Part shown: piece by piece, positions 24,038 through 35,696 of the stretch
Position numbering within the stretch: the first letter of the stretch is position 1
How the letters are laid out: each line of letters starts with the position of its first letter
From: Pseudoponticoccus marisrubri
GTDB taxonomy: Bacteria > Pseudomonadota > Alphaproteobacteria > Rhodobacterales > Rhodobacteraceae
Reading direction: 5' to 3'
Assembly: GCF_001482405.1 (NCBI RefSeq)
Contig: NZ_LPXO01000001.1
Location: 434,001 to 498,000 of the forward strand
DNA: 64,000 nt
Position numbers and translations under genes: made by a program
Notes under the pieces: generated by a model
Databases searched by the model: none
What the model saw: the letters and a program-made list of their open reading frames with translations, nothing else
Told to the model about the DNA's origin: nothing

Positions 24038-24754
24038 TCAGCCGCGCTCGGGTGCCGGGCTGCCCACGTAGCTGCGGAAGGCGGCCGGCGGGTCGGCCAG
24101 GAAGGCGCCGGTGGGCACCGGGGCATGCGCCGCCCCGTCGGCCACCAACACGATGTCATCGGCAAAGAGGCCTGCATCGCCCGGGTCATGGGTCACCATC
24201 AGGACCAGCGCGCCCAGCCCCTCGGCCACCTCGCGCACCAGCTCCAGCATCTCGGCCTTGAGCGCGGGCCCCAGCGCGGCAAAGGGCTCGTCCAGCGCAA
24301 GGATCGGGCGCGCCTGCAACAGCACCCGCGCCAGCGCTGCCCGCCCCTGCTGCCCGCCCGACAGCGTGCCGGGCTTGCGCGCACCGAGGCCCTGAAGCCC
24401 GACCCGCGCCAGCGCCCCCTCGATCCGCTCGGCTTGCGCGCGATCCGGGCGTCGCCCGTCGGGCCGCAGCGCAAGACCGAGGTTGCGCGCAAGGTCCAGA
24501 TGCGGGAACAGGTTGCCATCCTGGAACAGGATCGAGACCGGGCGGCGGTCGGGCGGCAGGCCGGTCAGATCCTGCCCGTCCCAGCGGATGCGCCCCGCCT
24601 CCAGCGCCCGGAAGCCCGCCACCGCGTCCAGCAGGGTCGACTTGCCCGCCCCGGAAGCGCCCAGCACGGCCACGCGCCGTCCCGGCGACAGGCTGAAATC
24701 GGCCGCCAGCGCGCCGCCCTCCATCGCGATCCGCACGCCCTCAAGTGTCAGCAC
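24038..24754 (-). CDS. thiQ: thiamine/TPP ABC transporter ATPase
   Basis: ATP-binding subunit (238 aa) driving thiamine or TPP import. Walker A is GASGAGKST, the Q-loop region SILFQDGNLFPHLD, signature LSGGQQ, Walker B ARPILALDEPFAALG and H-loop VMVTHD-type sequence (LMVTHDPGD). It is the third gene of thiBPQ and overlaps thiP by 14 bp, showing tight translational coupling. Its assignment as ThiQ rests on similarity and on the TPP riboswitch in front of the operon. Confidence 0.93.
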   Translation of the reverse strand: MLTLEGVRIAMEGGALAADFSLSPGRRVAVLGASGAGKSTLLDAVAGFRALEAGRIRWDGQDLTGLPPDRRPVSILFQDGNLFPHLDLARNLGLALRPDGRRPDRAQAERIEGALARVGLQGLGARKPGTLSGGQQGRAALARVLLQARPILALDEPFAALGPALKAEMLELVREVAEGLGALVLMVTHDPGDAGLFADDIVLVADGAAHAPVPTGAFLADPPAAFRSYVGSPAPERG

Positions 24755-26258
24755 GCACGCGCCCTCCCCTGTCGAACAGCCAGAACAGCCCCAAGCTGAG
24801 CGCCAGCAGCAGCAGCGCCGCGCCCGACGCGGCCTCCATCCGGTAGGCGCCCATCAGCCGGTAGACCTGCAGCGGCAGCGTCGCACGGTCGGGATCGGCA
24901 AACAGCGCGATCACGCCCAGGTCCCCCATGGCCAGCGCCGCGCTCAGCCCCGCGGCAAAGCCGATCGGCCGGCGCAGGCGCGGCACCCAGACCACCCGCA
25001 GCCAGGCCAGAGGCGTCAGGCGCAGCGTGGCGCGCAGCCGCCCGTACTCGGCCTCGACCGTCTCGGCCTCGGGGCGCAGGATGCGCAGCGCGAAAGGCAG
25101 CGCCATCAGCGCGTTGACCATGGCCGTCACCACCAGCGCCAGGTCGAACGGGTTCACCAGCGGCCGCAGGATCAGGTAATAGCCCGTGCCCAGCACCAGC
25201 GGCGAGATCGCGATGGCCGCCAGCGACAGAAGCTCGCCCCGCCGGTTGGCCAGCGGCAGCGCCCAGGCCAGGCAGAGCGCGGTGGAGCCCAGCGCGACCG
25301 AGACCGAATGCCCCGCTGCGTGCCATGTCTGCGGCCCCAGCTCCGCCAGCCCCGGCAGACCGCGCAGCACCACGCTGGCCAGCGGCACCAGCAGAAACAG
25401 CGCCGCGGCGAGCAATGCCAGCGCGTCGCCGGCGCGTGCCAGCGCGCCCTGCCCGTCCCAGCGCGGCACCACCCGGTCGCGCCCGGCACCAAAGCCGGCG
25501 GTGCGCGACAGCCGCAGCGCCACGATGCCCGCGACCAAGGCCAGCGCCAGCTGCAGCAGCGCCAGCGCCGCCGCCCGGCCCAGGTCAAAATCGAAGCGCA
25601 TGGCCTGGTAGATCGCAAGTTCCACCGTGGTGGCCCGAGGGCCGCCCCCCAGCGTCAGCGCCACCGCGAAACTGGTCAGGCAAATGACGAAAATCACCGC
25701 GAAGGCCCCCGGCGCAATTCGCCGGATCAGCGGCGCCTCCAGCACGTGCCAAGTGGCGCGCGGGCCGAGGCCCAGCGAGGCGGCCAGCCGAAATCGTTCG
25801 GCCGGGATGGCCAGCCAGCCCTGCAGCAGCATCCGCACCGCCAGCGGCAGGTTGAAGAAGACATGGGCCAGCACGACCCCGTGCAGCCCGTAGATGTCGA
25901 TGCGTGGCAGGCCGAGCGCGGCAAGACCCAGGTTGACCAGCCCGTTCTGACCGAACACCGCGATCAGCCCCATCGCCGCGACGATCACAGGCAGGATGAA
26001 GGGCGCGCCCATCAGCGCCACCAGCAGACCGCGCCCGCGAAAGCGGCGCCGCGCCAGCGCGCGCGCCACCGGGATTGCCAGCACCGTGCTGAACAGGGCA
26101 GACAGAAAGGCCTGCCAAAGGGTGAAGCGCAGCGCCTGCCAGTCGCCCGGCCCCAGCGTGGCCAGCCCGCCGGCGCGGATCAGAACCGCCGCGATGGGCC
26201 CCAGCGTCAATGCCGCCAGGACCCCGCCCGCGATCAGCGCGAGAGCGCGCGGCGCCAT
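24741..26258 (-). CDS. thiP: thiamine/TPP ABC transporter permease
   Basis: Inner-membrane permease of 505 aa, a fused double of the usual unit, with about twelve helices. It includes two EAA-type loops (ERFRLAASLGLGPRATWHVL and AEYGRLRATLRLTPLAWLRV), each facing the ATPase. The ATG at 26258 (MAPRALALIAGGVL) was chosen over a much longer frame that runs into thiB. It overlaps the end of thiB by 25 bp and the start of thiQ by 14 bp. Confidence 0.93.
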   Translation of the reverse strand: MAPRALALIAGGVLAALTLGPIAAVLIRAGGLATLGPGDWQALRFTLWQAFLSALFSTVLAIPVARALARRRFRGRGLLVALMGAPFILPVIVAAMGLIAVFGQNGLVNLGLAALGLPRIDIYGLHGVVLAHVFFNLPLAVRMLLQGWLAIPAERFRLAASLGLGPRATWHVLEAPLIRRIAPGAFAVIFVICLTSFAVALTLGGGPRATTVELAIYQAMRFDFDLGRAAALALLQLALALVAGIVALRLSRTAGFGAGRDRVVPRWDGQGALARAGDALALLAAALFLLVPLASVVLRGLPGLAELGPQTWHAAGHSVSVALGSTALCLAWALPLANRRGELLSLAAIAISPLVLGTGYYLILRPLVNPFDLALVVTAMVNALMALPFALRILRPEAETVEAEYGRLRATLRLTPLAWLRVVWVPRLRRPIGFAAGLSAALAMGDLGVIALFADPDRATLPLQVYRLMGAYRMEAASGAALLLLALSLGLFWLFDRGGRVRADT

Positions 26259-27214
26259 GCGTCGATGGCCTCGTCCCTCAGCGCGGCGGCCTCGTCCTCG
26301 GAATAGAACAGCACCTTGTCGGGCAGGTCGAGGGCCTGGAAGCCCTCGGGCCAAGCTTCCTGCGGCAGCGCGGCCGGGATCGACCAATTGCCGGTGGTGA
26401 TCATGCCCTGAAAATCCTCGTCGAGGATGAAGCCCATGAACTGGTCGGCCAACTCCGGCTGGTCGGTGCCGGCCAGCTTCGCGGCCAGTTCGACCAGGAA
26501 GTAGTGGCCCTCGGGGAAGATCGCGGCCTTCTTGGTGAAATCCTCCTCGGCAATCATGTGATAGGCCGGCGAGGTCGTGTAGCTCAGCACCATGTCGGCC
26601 TCGCCCTCGGTGAACAGCCCGTAGCTTTCGGACCAGCCGCGCGTGACCGTGACGATCTTGGGCGCGAGGTCCTGCCACGCGGCCTCGGCCGCGTCGCCAT
26701 AGACCGCCTGCACCCAGAGCACGAGCGCCAGACCAGAGATCGAGGAGCGCGGATCCTGGATCACCAACCGCAGATCGTCGGGCGCCGCGCGCAGGGCATC
26801 AAAGCTCTCGGGCGGGGTCTCGATCCGGGTCGTGTCATAGACAAAGGCGGTGTGGCTGTAGTTGAACGGCAGGAAGACATCGTCGTCCCAGTCGATCGGC
26901 AGGGTCAGCGGCGAGAGGTCCTGCCCGTGCGGGGCAAACAGGCCCGACTCGCGGGCCCGTTTCGTGACATCGGTGTTCAGCCCGATCACGACATCCGCCT
27001 CGGTCCGCGCGCCCTCCAGCAGGATGCGCGGCAGCAGGTCGCCCGGCTTGAACTGCAGGTCGCAATCGCAGCGCGCCTCGAACAATTCCTCGATCCGAGG
27101 GCCCGGCCCCCATTCCGAAACGAAATAGTCGGGGGCATAGACCGTCAGAACCTCACCCTGCGCGAACGCGCTGGTGGCCAGGAACAGTCCCGCGGCAAAG
27201 CTTGGTGCCTTCAT
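26234..27214 (-). CDS. thiB: thiamine/TPP-binding periplasmic protein
   Basis: Receptor of 326 aa. The signal peptide is MKAPSFAAGLFLATSAFAQ. The mature protein has the ThiB/iron-binding-like fold, with LTVYAPDYFVSEWGPGPRIE at the start and VTRGWSESYGLFTEGEADMV, YTTSPAYHMIAEED further on. It is the first gene of thiBPQ, about 60 nt after the TPP riboswitch. ThiB binds thiamine, TMP and TPP in E. coli. Confidence 0.94.
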   Translation of the reverse strand: MKAPSFAAGLFLATSAFAQGEVLTVYAPDYFVSEWGPGPRIEELFEARCDCDLQFKPGDLLPRILLEGARTEADVVIGLNTDVTKRARESGLFAPHGQDLSPLTLPIDWDDDVFLPFNYSHTAFVYDTTRIETPPESFDALRAAPDDLRLVIQDPRSSISGLALVLWVQAVYGDAAEAAWQDLAPKIVTVTRGWSESYGLFTEGEADMVLSYTTSPAYHMIAEEDFTKKAAIFPEGHYFLVELAAKLAGTDQPELADQFMGFILDEDFQGMITTGNWSIPAALPQEAWPEGFQALDLPDKVLFYSEDEAAALRDEAIDAWRRALSR

Positions 27215-27273
27215 GGCATCCTCCAATCTTGCGGCGAGAGGGCAAGATCGGCCGCCTTGTGCGCAGCGTGCCA

Positions 27274-27364
27274 TGCCTTCCCTCCGCCGGTGCTAACCGG
27301 TTCAGGTTCAACGGGTTGATGCGGTCACGCAAATCTCAGGCGGATCACGCTCCGCCACCCCGAG
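27274..27364 (-). ncRNA. TPP riboswitch (THI element)
   Basis: The minus-strand leader of thiBPQ carries the conserved parts of the TPP aptamer in order: CGGGGTGGCGGA, CTGAGA (in CCGCCTGAGATTTGC), ACCCGTTGAACCTGAACCGG and CACCGGCGGAGGGAA. These bind thiamine pyrophosphate and switch off expression when TPP is plentiful. I see no obvious terminator stem before the thiB start, so control may act on translation. Confidence 0.95.
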
Positions 27365-27463
27365 GTAGGCTTGAAGGTAGGCCCGCGGCGGGGGCGGATC
27401 AAGGCGAAATCTCTTGAGACAGCGGGCGCGCTGGCCTAGAGGAACGCCAAAGGAGACCCGCGC

Positions 27464-28573
27464 ATGAGCCTGAACACATTCGGACATCTCTTCCGCGTCA
27501 CCACTTGGGGCGAAAGCCACGGGCCCGCCCTTGGCGCGACGGTGGATGGCTGCCCACCCGGCGTGCCGCTGGACGAGGCCACGCTGCAGCACTGGCTGGA
27601 CAAGCGCAAGCCGGGGCAGAACAAGTACACCACCCAGCGGCGCGAGGCCGACGCGGTGCGGATCCTTTCGGGCGTGTTCGAGGGGCGGAGCACAGGCACG
27701 CCGATCCAGCTGATGATAGAGAATACCGACCAGCGCTCCAAGGATTACGGCGACATTGCCGAGAAATTCCGCCCCGGCCATGCCGACATCACCTATTGGC
27801 AGAAATACGGGATCCGCGATTATCGCGGTGGCGGCCGATCGTCGGCCCGCGAGACCGCGGCGCGGGTGGCTGCCGGCGGCGTGGCCCGCGCGGCGCTGGA
27901 AAGCCTCGCGCCGGGGCTGACGTTGACCGGCTACATGGTGCAGATGGGCCCGCGCCGAACCGATCCCACGCGCCATGACATGGACGAGATCCCGCGCAAC
28001 CCATTCTGGTGCCCCGATCCGCAGGCGGCCGAGGACTGGGCCGGCTATCTCGACGATCTGCGCAAATCGGGCGACAGCGTGGGCGCGGTGATCGAGATCC
28101 GCGCCAGCGGCGTGCCCGTCGGGCTGGGTGCGCCGGTCTATGGCAAGCTGGACACCGATCTTGCCGCCGCGATGATGAGCATCAACGCGGTCAAGGGGGT
28201 CGAGATCGGCGAGGGCTTTGCCGCCGCCGCGCTGACCGGCAGCGCCAATGCCGACGAGATCACCATGGGCCCCGACGGGCCGGTCTATTCCTCGAACCAT
28301 GCCGGCGGCATCCTTGGTGGCATCTCGACCGGGCAGGACGTGGTGGTCCGTTTCGCGGTCAAGCCGACCTCGTCGATCCTGACGCCTCGGCGCACGATCA
28401 CGAAATCGGGGGAAGAGACCGAGATCGTGACCAAGGGGCGCCACGACCCCTGCGTCGGCATCCGCGCCGTGCCGGTGGGCGAGGCGATGGCCGCCTGCGT
28501 GCTGCTCGATCACCTGCTGCTGCATCGCGGCCAGGTTGGAGAGGCCGGCGGGCGCATCGGCCCGGCCGGCTGA
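27464..28573 (+). CDS. aroC: chorismate synthase
   Basis: Enzyme of the shikimate pathway that converts EPSP to chorismate with reduced FMN; 369 aa. Signature regions: [58 protein letters not shown] and the C-terminal [26 protein letters not shown] precedes the ATG at 27464. It is divergent from thiBPQ and converges with the chemoreceptor gene. Confidence 0.98.
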   Translation: MSLNTFGHLFRVTTWGESHGPALGATVDGCPPGVPLDEATLQHWLDKRKPGQNKYTTQRREADAVRILSGVFEGRSTGTPIQLMIENTDQRSKDYGDIAEKFRPGHADITYWQKYGIRDYRGGGRSSARETAARVAAGGVARAALESLAPGLTLTGYMVQMGPRRTDPTRHDMDEIPRNPFWCPDPQAAEDWAGYLDDLRKSGDSVGAVIEIRASGVPVGLGAPVYGKLDTDLAAAMMSINAVKGVEIGEGFAAAALTGSANADEITMGPDGPVYSSNHAGGILGGISTGQDVVVRFAVKPTSSILTPRRTITKSGEETEIVTKGRHDPCVGIRAVPVGEAMAACVLLDHLLLHRGQVGEAGGRIGPAG

Positions 28574-28584
28574 GACCGGCCCGG

Positions 28585-30501
28585 TCAGAAATCCTTCCAC
28601 GGCGCCTGGTCCCCGACGGCCAGCGCCTCGGGCGCGAATGGCACGGAATCCTGCATCTCCTCCGCCCAGCCGCCCTGTGATCCTCCCTCCGAGGGGCGAT
28701 CCCGGTGCAGGACCGGCCCTTCGACCTCATCCGTCGTGTCTTCGGAAGGCGTCGTAGCAAGCGCCGGATCCCCTCCGCCGAAACGGTCCAGCAGGCTGGC
28801 CAGGCGCGAGGCCTCGGCGCTGAGCTGACGGCTGGCGGTGTTGGTCTCGCCGACCATGGCGGCGTTCTGCTGGGTCACCTTGTCCAGTTCGGCCACGCCG
28901 ACATTGATTTCCTGCACGCCGGCCGATTGCTGGCTGGCCGAGGCCGCGATCCCGCCCACCATCTCGGAGACATCGGTCACGCTCTCGACGATCAGGGTCA
29001 GGGTCTCGCTCGTGGCCTGCACCAGTTTCTCGCCATCGGCGACCTGCTCGGTGCTGCTCATCACGAGATCCTTGATCTCGTTGGCCGATTCCGCCGCGCG
29101 TTGGGCGAGGTTGCGCACCTCGGACGCGACCACCGCAAACCCCTTGCCGGACGGGCCGGCGCGCGCGGCCTCGACCCCGGCATTCAGCGCCAGCAGGTTG
29201 GTCTGGAAGGCGATGTCGTCGATCACGCCGATGATCTGGGTGATCTGTTCCGAGGATTTCGCGATCGAGCCCATGGCCGCCATGGCACGGGCCATGACCT
29301 CGCCGCCCTCCTCGGCGCGGCGGCGGCCCTCGACCACCTTGGCGTTGGCCTCCTGCGCCTGCTCGGCCGCCGAGCGCACGCTTTGTGCCAGCTGGTCCAG
29401 TGCGGCGGCCGATTGCTCGAGCGTGGCGGCCTGCACCTCGGAGCGGCGCGACATCTCTCCGGACATCTCCGAGAGTTCCTCGGCATTGCGGGCCACCTGC
29501 CCCGAGCTGTGCCGCAGCGAGCCGACAAGCTCTTCCAGCGTGGCGCCCAGGTCGTTGAAATCATGGCAGAGCTGCGCATAGCTCTCGCCCAGTTCCTGCC
29601 AGTCCTCAGCCCGGATCCGGCCCTGCAGATCGCCCTCTTTCAGACGGCTCATCGCCTCGCCCAGCGTCCGGAACAGCGCGACCCGCAGGTCGTTCATCGC
29701 GCCCGCGTGGCGCGCCTCGTCCTCGGCCCGGGAAAGGCGGTCGCGCAGGGCTTCGAGGTTGCGCGCGATCTCGCCCACCTCATCCCCCCGGCCCGTGCCC
29801 GAGATCTCGACCGCGTAATCCTGGTCGACCAGCGCGCGCACCGCGTCAGCGGCGCGCATGATCGGCCGGCTCAGCCCCCGGCCAAAGGCCGTTGCCAGGA
29901 TCAGGGCCAGCAGGATCACCGCGCCGCTGCTGGCCATAAGGATGAGCGGAAGGATACGGGCATTACGTTCGACATCGGCAGCCACGGCGGCGGCGCTGGC
30001 ATCGATCGGGCCGATCATCTCGACCATGTCGGCGCGGATATCGGCGAGGATCGGCTTGATCTCGCGATCCGCCATGGCCTTGCGATCGAACAGGCTGAGG
30101 GTTTCCAGCCGGTCGAGCGCGGCATTCACCGTGCCCAGCTCGCCCTGGATATCGGCGACGAGCGGGCCCATGTCGCTGCGCCGCGCTTCCGGCGTGCGCG
30201 CCTCGGTGAACAGGGCGAAGGCGGTGTCGAGATCACTGGCAATGGCGTCCATATGCGCGCGTACGCGCGCCATGGCGGCGTCATCGCCCGCCACGAAATC
30301 CAGCAGCGCGGCCGAGCCCTGTTCGGCCTGCAGCCGGACATGTCGCAGCATGTCGGTCTGGCGGCCGAAATCCTGCGTCTTGTGAATATCATGCACCAAC
30401 CGGGCGTTCACGGCCCAGGACACGCCCGACACGACCAGCAGCGCGACCACGAAGCACGCTGCAAGGACCATCACCTGGATACGGACCGAGAATCTGCTCA
30501 T
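28585..30501 (-). CDS. methyl-accepting chemotaxis protein
   Basis: Chemoreceptor of 638 aa: TM1 (about residues 9-28, [20 protein letters not shown]), a periplasmic helical sensor of about 150 residues, TM2 ([20 protein letters not shown]), a HAMP region, and a signalling coiled coil with the conserved tip [20 protein letters not shown] and [20 protein letters not shown]. It ends PWKDF, a possible degenerate CheR-tether pentapeptide. The sensed ligand is unknown and no che genes are in the window. The ATG at 30501 has AGGAAGG nearby. Confidence 0.95.
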   Translation of the reverse strand: MSRFSVRIQVMVLAACFVVALLVVSGVSWAVNARLVHDIHKTQDFGRQTDMLRHVRLQAEQGSAALLDFVAGDDAAMARVRAHMDAIASDLDTAFALFTEARTPEARRSDMGPLVADIQGELGTVNAALDRLETLSLFDRKAMADREIKPILADIRADMVEMIGPIDASAAAVAADVERNARILPLILMASSGAVILLALILATAFGRGLSRPIMRAADAVRALVDQDYAVEISGTGRGDEVGEIARNLEALRDRLSRAEDEARHAGAMNDLRVALFRTLGEAMSRLKEGDLQGRIRAEDWQELGESYAQLCHDFNDLGATLEELVGSLRHSSGQVARNAEELSEMSGEMSRRSEVQAATLEQSAAALDQLAQSVRSAAEQAQEANAKVVEGRRRAEEGGEVMARAMAAMGSIAKSSEQITQIIGVIDDIAFQTNLLALNAGVEAARAGPSGKGFAVVASEVRNLAQRAAESANEIKDLVMSSTEQVADGEKLVQATSETLTLIVESVTDVSEMVGGIAASASQQSAGVQEINVGVAELDKVTQQNAAMVGETNTASRQLSAEASRLASLLDRFGGGDPALATTPSEDTTDEVEGPVLHRDRPSEGGSQGGWAEEMQDSVPFAPEALAVGDQAPWKDF

Positions 30502-30624
30502 CACCTTCCTCGCCTGTTCCGACGGGTCGGGCGACACGCCCCCGTCTGGACCGGCACGCTAGTCGCGGAGGGGTAAAGAAGTTCTCAGCAGATGACGGAA
30601 CCCGCGCAGAAAATGCCGCGCATT

Positions 30625-31506
30625 CTATTCAACGGTGCGCGCACGGGGCAGCTTGGCCAGCTGCACCGCCAGGATGCCGCCCGCGATCACCGCCACGCCC
30701 AGCAGGTCCAGCGCGCGCAGCGCCTCGCCCAGCAGCACCGCGGCGATGGCCACGCCGAGAAACGGGTTGAGAAAATGGAAGGTCGCCGCCCGCACCGCGC
30801 CGATGCGGTTGACCAGAAGCACCCAGACGAAGGTGGCGGCCAGCCCCGGCACAAGGGTGGTATAGAGGAAGGCCGCGACGAGCTGCGGCGACCAGGCGAT
30901 CTGGACCGTCTCGAAAGCCAGTGCCGGCACCCAGAGCACGGCGCTGCCCACCAGCATCTGCAGGCCCACGACCATCATGTAGTTGCCGCCCGAGATCGCC
31001 CCGCGCAGCGACAGCGTGGCCACGGTCAGCGCCACGACCCCGACGACGCAGAGCGCCACGCCGACGCCGTCGACCCCGCCGCCGAACCGCGCGCCCATGA
31101 TCATCGCCACCCCGGCGACCCCGGCCAGAAGGCCGGCCACGGCCAGCGCCTTCAACCGCTCGCCGAAGAAGAGCCAGCCCGACAGCGCCACCAGAAGCGG
31201 CATGGTCGAGGCGATGATCGCCGCCAGCGAGGCCTCGACCGTCTGCATCGCGACGAAATTCAGGCCGAGGTACAGGGCGTTCTGGCAGATCCCGAAGATG
31301 ATCGTGGCCTTCCATTGCGCCCGCGTCAGGCGCCAGTTCTGCCCCATCGCCCAAGCGATGAGCACCGCGATCAGGCCCGAGATCAGGAAGCGCAGCGCCA
31401 GCGCGCTCAGCGGCGGGGCGGCGGCGACGATGATCCGCGCCGAGGTGAAGGCCGACGACCACATGGCCGCGAAGGCCAGGCCCATGAGTAACGCGCGCAG
31501 ATCCAT
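30625..31506 (-). CDS. EamA/DMT-superfamily transporter
   Basis: Ten-helix permease of 293 aa made of two five-helix EamA repeats, typical of drug/metabolite exporters. The repeat segments LAAIIASTMPLLVALSGWLF and ATFVWVLLVNRIGAVRAATF are characteristic. The N-terminus MDLRALLMGLAFAAMWSSAF begins the first repeat. The substrate is unknown; many relatives export amino acids or metabolites. It shares orientation with the chemoreceptor gene but is separated by 120 bp. Confidence 0.92.
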   Translation of the reverse strand: MDLRALLMGLAFAAMWSSAFTSARIIVAAAPPLSALALRFLISGLIAVLIAWAMGQNWRLTRAQWKATIIFGICQNALYLGLNFVAMQTVEASLAAIIASTMPLLVALSGWLFFGERLKALAVAGLLAGVAGVAMIMGARFGGGVDGVGVALCVVGVVALTVATLSLRGAISGGNYMMVVGLQMLVGSAVLWVPALAFETVQIAWSPQLVAAFLYTTLVPGLAATFVWVLLVNRIGAVRAATFHFLNPFLGVAIAAVLLGEALRALDLLGVAVIAGGILAVQLAKLPRARTVE

Positions 31507-31643
31507 GGTCCTGCGATACCCATTCCGCCGGCCGGGGGAAAGGCGGTTTCCGCGCCGCAGGCAGGGTTTGCCGGAATTGCCGGAACGGGGCCCGCTTGCT
31601 ACTCTGGGATCACATCATCCAATCATTGCCACGGATCCTTGTC

Positions 31644-32102
31644 ATGCTGAAAACCATTCTCGCCACGGGCCTTGCCCTGTCTCCGCTTGCCGCCAGTGCC
31701 CAGATGGTCAATGCCGAGGACCCCGAGCGGCTGGCCCAGATCATCCGCGCCGAGGGCTACCCGGTCGAGGTCGGTACCGACAATGTCGGCGACCCCAAGA
31801 TCACGGGCAAGATCCGCGGCACCACGTTCAATGTCTTCTTCTACGACTGCACCGACAACCGGAACTGCCTGACGCTGCAGTTCCAGGCGGCCTATGACGT
31901 GCCCAATGGCATCTCGCTGGAGCGGGCCAACCAGTGGAACATGGATCGCCGCTATGCCTCGGTCTATCTCGACGCGGAATACGACCCCTTTCTCGAGATG
32001 GACCTGAACATCGACTACGATGTCACGGAAGAGAACTTCCTCGACAATTTCCTGATCTGGGCCAACGTGATCGGCGAGTTCGAGGATTTCATCAACTGGT
32101 AG
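31644..32102 (+). CDS. secreted YbjN-domain protein
   Basis: Protein of 152 aa with a signal peptide (MLKTILATGLALSPLAASAQ) and a YbjN-like domain: DPERLAQIIRAEGYPVEVGT, FNVFFYDCTDNRNCLTLQFQ and the C-terminal LDNFLIWANVIGEFEDFINW. Two cysteines (CTDNRNC) probably form a disulfide. YbjN-type proteins relate to type III chaperone folds; their role here is unknown. It faces ccrM across two hairpins. Confidence 0.88.
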   Translation: MLKTILATGLALSPLAASAQMVNAEDPERLAQIIRAEGYPVEVGTDNVGDPKITGKIRGTTFNVFFYDCTDNRNCLTLQFQAAYDVPNGISLERANQWNMDRRYASVYLDAEYDPFLEMDLNIDYDVTEENFLDNFLIWANVIGEFEDFINW

Positions 32103-32177
32103 GCGGGGGACGAAAAATGCCCCGCCTGCATCGGGCAGACGGGGCCAGTTGGCGCGCGTGAGATCTCACGGCGCGCC
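32101..32177. other. two hairpins between converging YbjN and ccrM genes
   Basis: The first has arms AGGCGGGG (32101-32108) and CCCCGCCT (32120-32127), starting at the YbjN stop. The second, 32151-32177, is a near-perfect 27-bp palindrome centred on AGATCT (CGTGAGATCTCACG core flanked by GGCGCG/GCGCGCC). They probably separate the two converging transcripts, but T tracts are weak. Confidence 0.55.
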
Positions 32178-32212
32178 GGCGGTGACTTGTTTTTCGGTAG
32201 GTCGGGCCCGGA

Positions 32213-33417
<1,205 letters not shown>

Positions 33418-33419
<2 letters not shown>

Positions 33420-34047
33420 AGTCACTTGCAGAATGCTCTTGATACAAGATATTGTGCACCGGCTTGAAGGAGCGTCTATGGTGTGGGGTGACACCGAGAT
33501 TTCGAAGCGCCGTTTTGTGACATTTCGACGGGTAGCCGACATTCGTCTCCCAGCCATATCCGGGGTAGTGTTGCGCCAAATCCCGCATGACACGATCTCG
33601 CCATGTTTTGGCCACAATCGAGGCCGCCGCGATCGAGGGGGAACGGCCGTCTCCCCCCACGATTGCAGAGGCCGGACAGGGCAGATCGGGCGGCAGACGG
33701 TTGCCATCGACCAGCAGGTGGTCCGGCACGACCGGCAGCGCGGCCACCGCGCGGCGCATGGCCAGCAGGCTGGCCTGCAGGATGTTGAGCCGGTCGATCT
33801 CGGCGACGCTGGCCTCGCCGATAGCAAAGATCGCCTCTTCGCGCAGCTGCCGTTCGAAGGCGGCGCGGCGCTTGGCCGTCAGCTTCTTGGAGTCGTTCAG
33901 CCCCTCGGGCACGCCATTGCGGCTGAGCACCACCGCAGCGGCCACCACGGGTCCGGCCAGCGGCCCGCGCCCTACCTCGTCCACCCCGGCCACAAGGCCC
34001 ACGCCCTGCGCCCAGAGCGCCTCTTCCAGTGTCATTTCCAGCGCCAT
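33418..34047 (-). CDS. rnhB: ribonuclease HII
   Basis: RNase HII (209 aa) nicks RNA in RNA/DNA hybrids and removes single ribonucleotides. The catalytic region is [20 protein letters not shown], followed by [15 protein letters not shown] and [20 protein letters not shown]; the four acidic residues fit. A TTG at 34059 could extend it by four residues; I chose the ATG at 34047. It lies directly upstream of ccrM, a linkage seen in other Alphaproteobacteria, but the ccrM promoter lies at its 3' end. Confidence 0.96.
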
Positions 34048-34090
34048 GACCCGTTTCAAATCCAGAACGCGGGCCCGGGCAAGGCCAAAC

Positions 34091-35239
34091 TCAGTCTCCG
34101 GCGAAGAGCCGCGGCCGGAACAGGCGCTGCGTCACCGCCCCCGCGCCGGTCAGGCACAGCGCCAGCACGAAGAGCCAGCCAAGGAACGGGATGAGCCCGA
34201 TCAGCCCGGCCGAGAGCGCGCCGATCGCCGCCGCGATGGCACGGTCGCCATTGCTGTCGGGCATGCCGCCGCCGAACAGGCTCAGCCCCCAGGCGCCCAG
34301 CGCGTAGGCGCCCACCACATAGCCCGCCACGCAGGCCAGCACGGCACCGATCAGCAGAAACGGCGCGGCGATCAGGCCGATCACCGTGGCGCCCAGAACG
34401 AACGTGCCGCCCAGCAGCGCCGAGACCGTGACGAAGCCGGTCATCAGCCCCTGCCCCGGCGCGCGCAGCACATGGGCGCGCATCGACGCCATGGTGGCCG
34501 GGGCCAGCACGGCCAGCGCGGCCCCCAGCACGGCCACGACGAGCACGCCCAGCAGGAAGGAGATCGGCTCCTGCGCGGGGCTGTCCTTCTGCGCCTTCGC
34601 CTTGGGTTTCGACAGAGCGCGCGTCGCGCCCTCGACCCGGCCGTCGAAATCCCGCCGCTCGATCCGGTCGGCGGGCACCACGCGCTCGGGCACCGCCAGC
34701 GCGCCGGGCTCTTCCTCATAGAGGATCAGCCGCCCGCCGATGCGGGCCTCGGGGCCGAAGCGCGCCTCGTTGGCCATCAGCGCCACGTCCCCCGTCACCG
34801 GGGCGTCCAGCTCGACGATCTCGCCGGCGACCATCAGCGTGTCGCCCACGGGCGCGTCGATCTCGATCTCGGAGCCCATCACCCGCAGGTCGCCCTGCAC
34901 CGGCGCGTCGACCTCGATCCGCTGCGCGGCCAGCAGGGCGTCTTCCGCGATCGTCGCCTCGATGGTGATGCGCTGCGCGGCAGCGTAGAGGCTGCCCCCC
35001 ACCGGGGCGGTCACCTCGACGAAGCGGCCGGCCATGTGCGCGGTGCCGGTGATTTCGGCCTGCAGCGTGACCCGGGCACCGGCCATGAAGGCGTCGTCAC
35101 GCCCCTCTGCGTCCAGCGTGGCGGTCTCGCCGGCCAGGTAGAGGTCGCTGCCCAGCTCGAACCGCTCTCCGGCCTCCTGCGCGGCGGCCGGCGCGGCCAG
35201 CAGGACCAGCCCCAGCATGAATTTCCCAAAGCGTCGCAT
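34091..35239 (-). CDS. secreted/membrane protein with bactofilin-like beta-helix and C-terminal helices
   Basis: Protein of 382 aa. After a signal peptide ([20 protein letters not shown]), residues about 20-160 form repeated short strands with Asp-Ala-Pro-Val turns ([48 protein letters not shown]), a right-handed beta-helix pattern like polymer-forming (bactofilin) domains. Then come a linker and about four to five helices ([20 protein letters not shown] and [20 protein letters not shown]). The function is unknown; the layout suggests a membrane-anchored scaffold. Confidence 0.82.
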   Translation of the reverse strand: MRRFGKFMLGLVLLAAPAAAQEAGERFELGSDLYLAGETATLDAEGRDDAFMAGARVTLQAEITGTAHMAGRFVEVTAPVGGSLYAAAQRITIEATIAEDALLAAQRIEVDAPVQGDLRVMGSEIEIDAPVGDTLMVAGEIVELDAPVTGDVALMANEARFGPEARIGGRLILYEEEPGALAVPERVVPADRIERRDFDGRVEGATRALSKPKAKAQKDSPAQEPISFLLGVLVVAVLGAALAVLAPATMASMRAHVLRAPGQGLMTGFVTVSALLGGTFVLGATVIGLIAAPFLLIGAVLACVAGYVVGAYALGAWGLSLFGGGMPDSNGDRAIAAAIGALSAGLIGLIPFLGWLFVLALCLTGAGAVTQRLFRPRLFAGD

Positions 35240-35307
35240 GGCATCCCCTTTTTCGACAGCGTCCCGCCCAGCATAGCGGCCGGGCATGACGCGGGCATTG
35301 CACTGGA

Positions 35308-35601
35308 TCAGACGACCGCCGCGATCAGCGACAGCACGGTGACCTCTTCGCTCAGCCCGTGACGCTCTGCAAGCATGCGCAGGCGGGCGCGCTCATCGGG
35401 CGACAGCTGCAGAAGGATGGGCCGGGACAGGCCGGGCTCGACCGGCGGGTCGGGGGCAAGGCCGCGTTCGAAAGCCTGGCGCAGCGCGTGGCGCGACAGG
35501 TAGGCCAGCGACAGCCGCGCCTCGGTGGTGCGCACCAGCGCGCGGCGCAGCGTGCTTGGCAGCCGGATCGTCAGCGCCTTTCTCTCGTCGCGGCGACTCA
35601 T
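35308..35601 (-). CDS. small protein with N-terminal ribbon-helix-helix-like segment
   Basis: Protein of 97 aa. The start KALTIRLPSTLRRALVRTTE reads like a ribbon-helix-helix DNA-binding element (a strand then a helix). The rest is helical. No toxin partner is adjacent, so an antitoxin role is not supported. The ATG at 35601 fits best; the frame runs to 35697. Function unknown. Confidence 0.65.
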   Translation of the reverse strand: MSRRDERKALTIRLPSTLRRALVRTTEARLSLAYLSRHALRQAFERGLAPDPPVEPGLSRPILLQLSPDERARLRMLAERHGLSEEVTVLSLIAAVV

Positions 35602-35696
35602 CCCCGATGCTCCCTGCGGCCTGCCGCGAAAGGTTAACAGATTGTCGGGGTGATACGACCGCGAAACGGCCCTCGGCGCGCGCAAGGAGTCCGGCA

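Noticed and set aside
24483-26306. Open frame of 607 codons antisense to thiP
   Set aside because: Arg/Gln/His-rich shadow of a GC-rich gene; no ribosome site.
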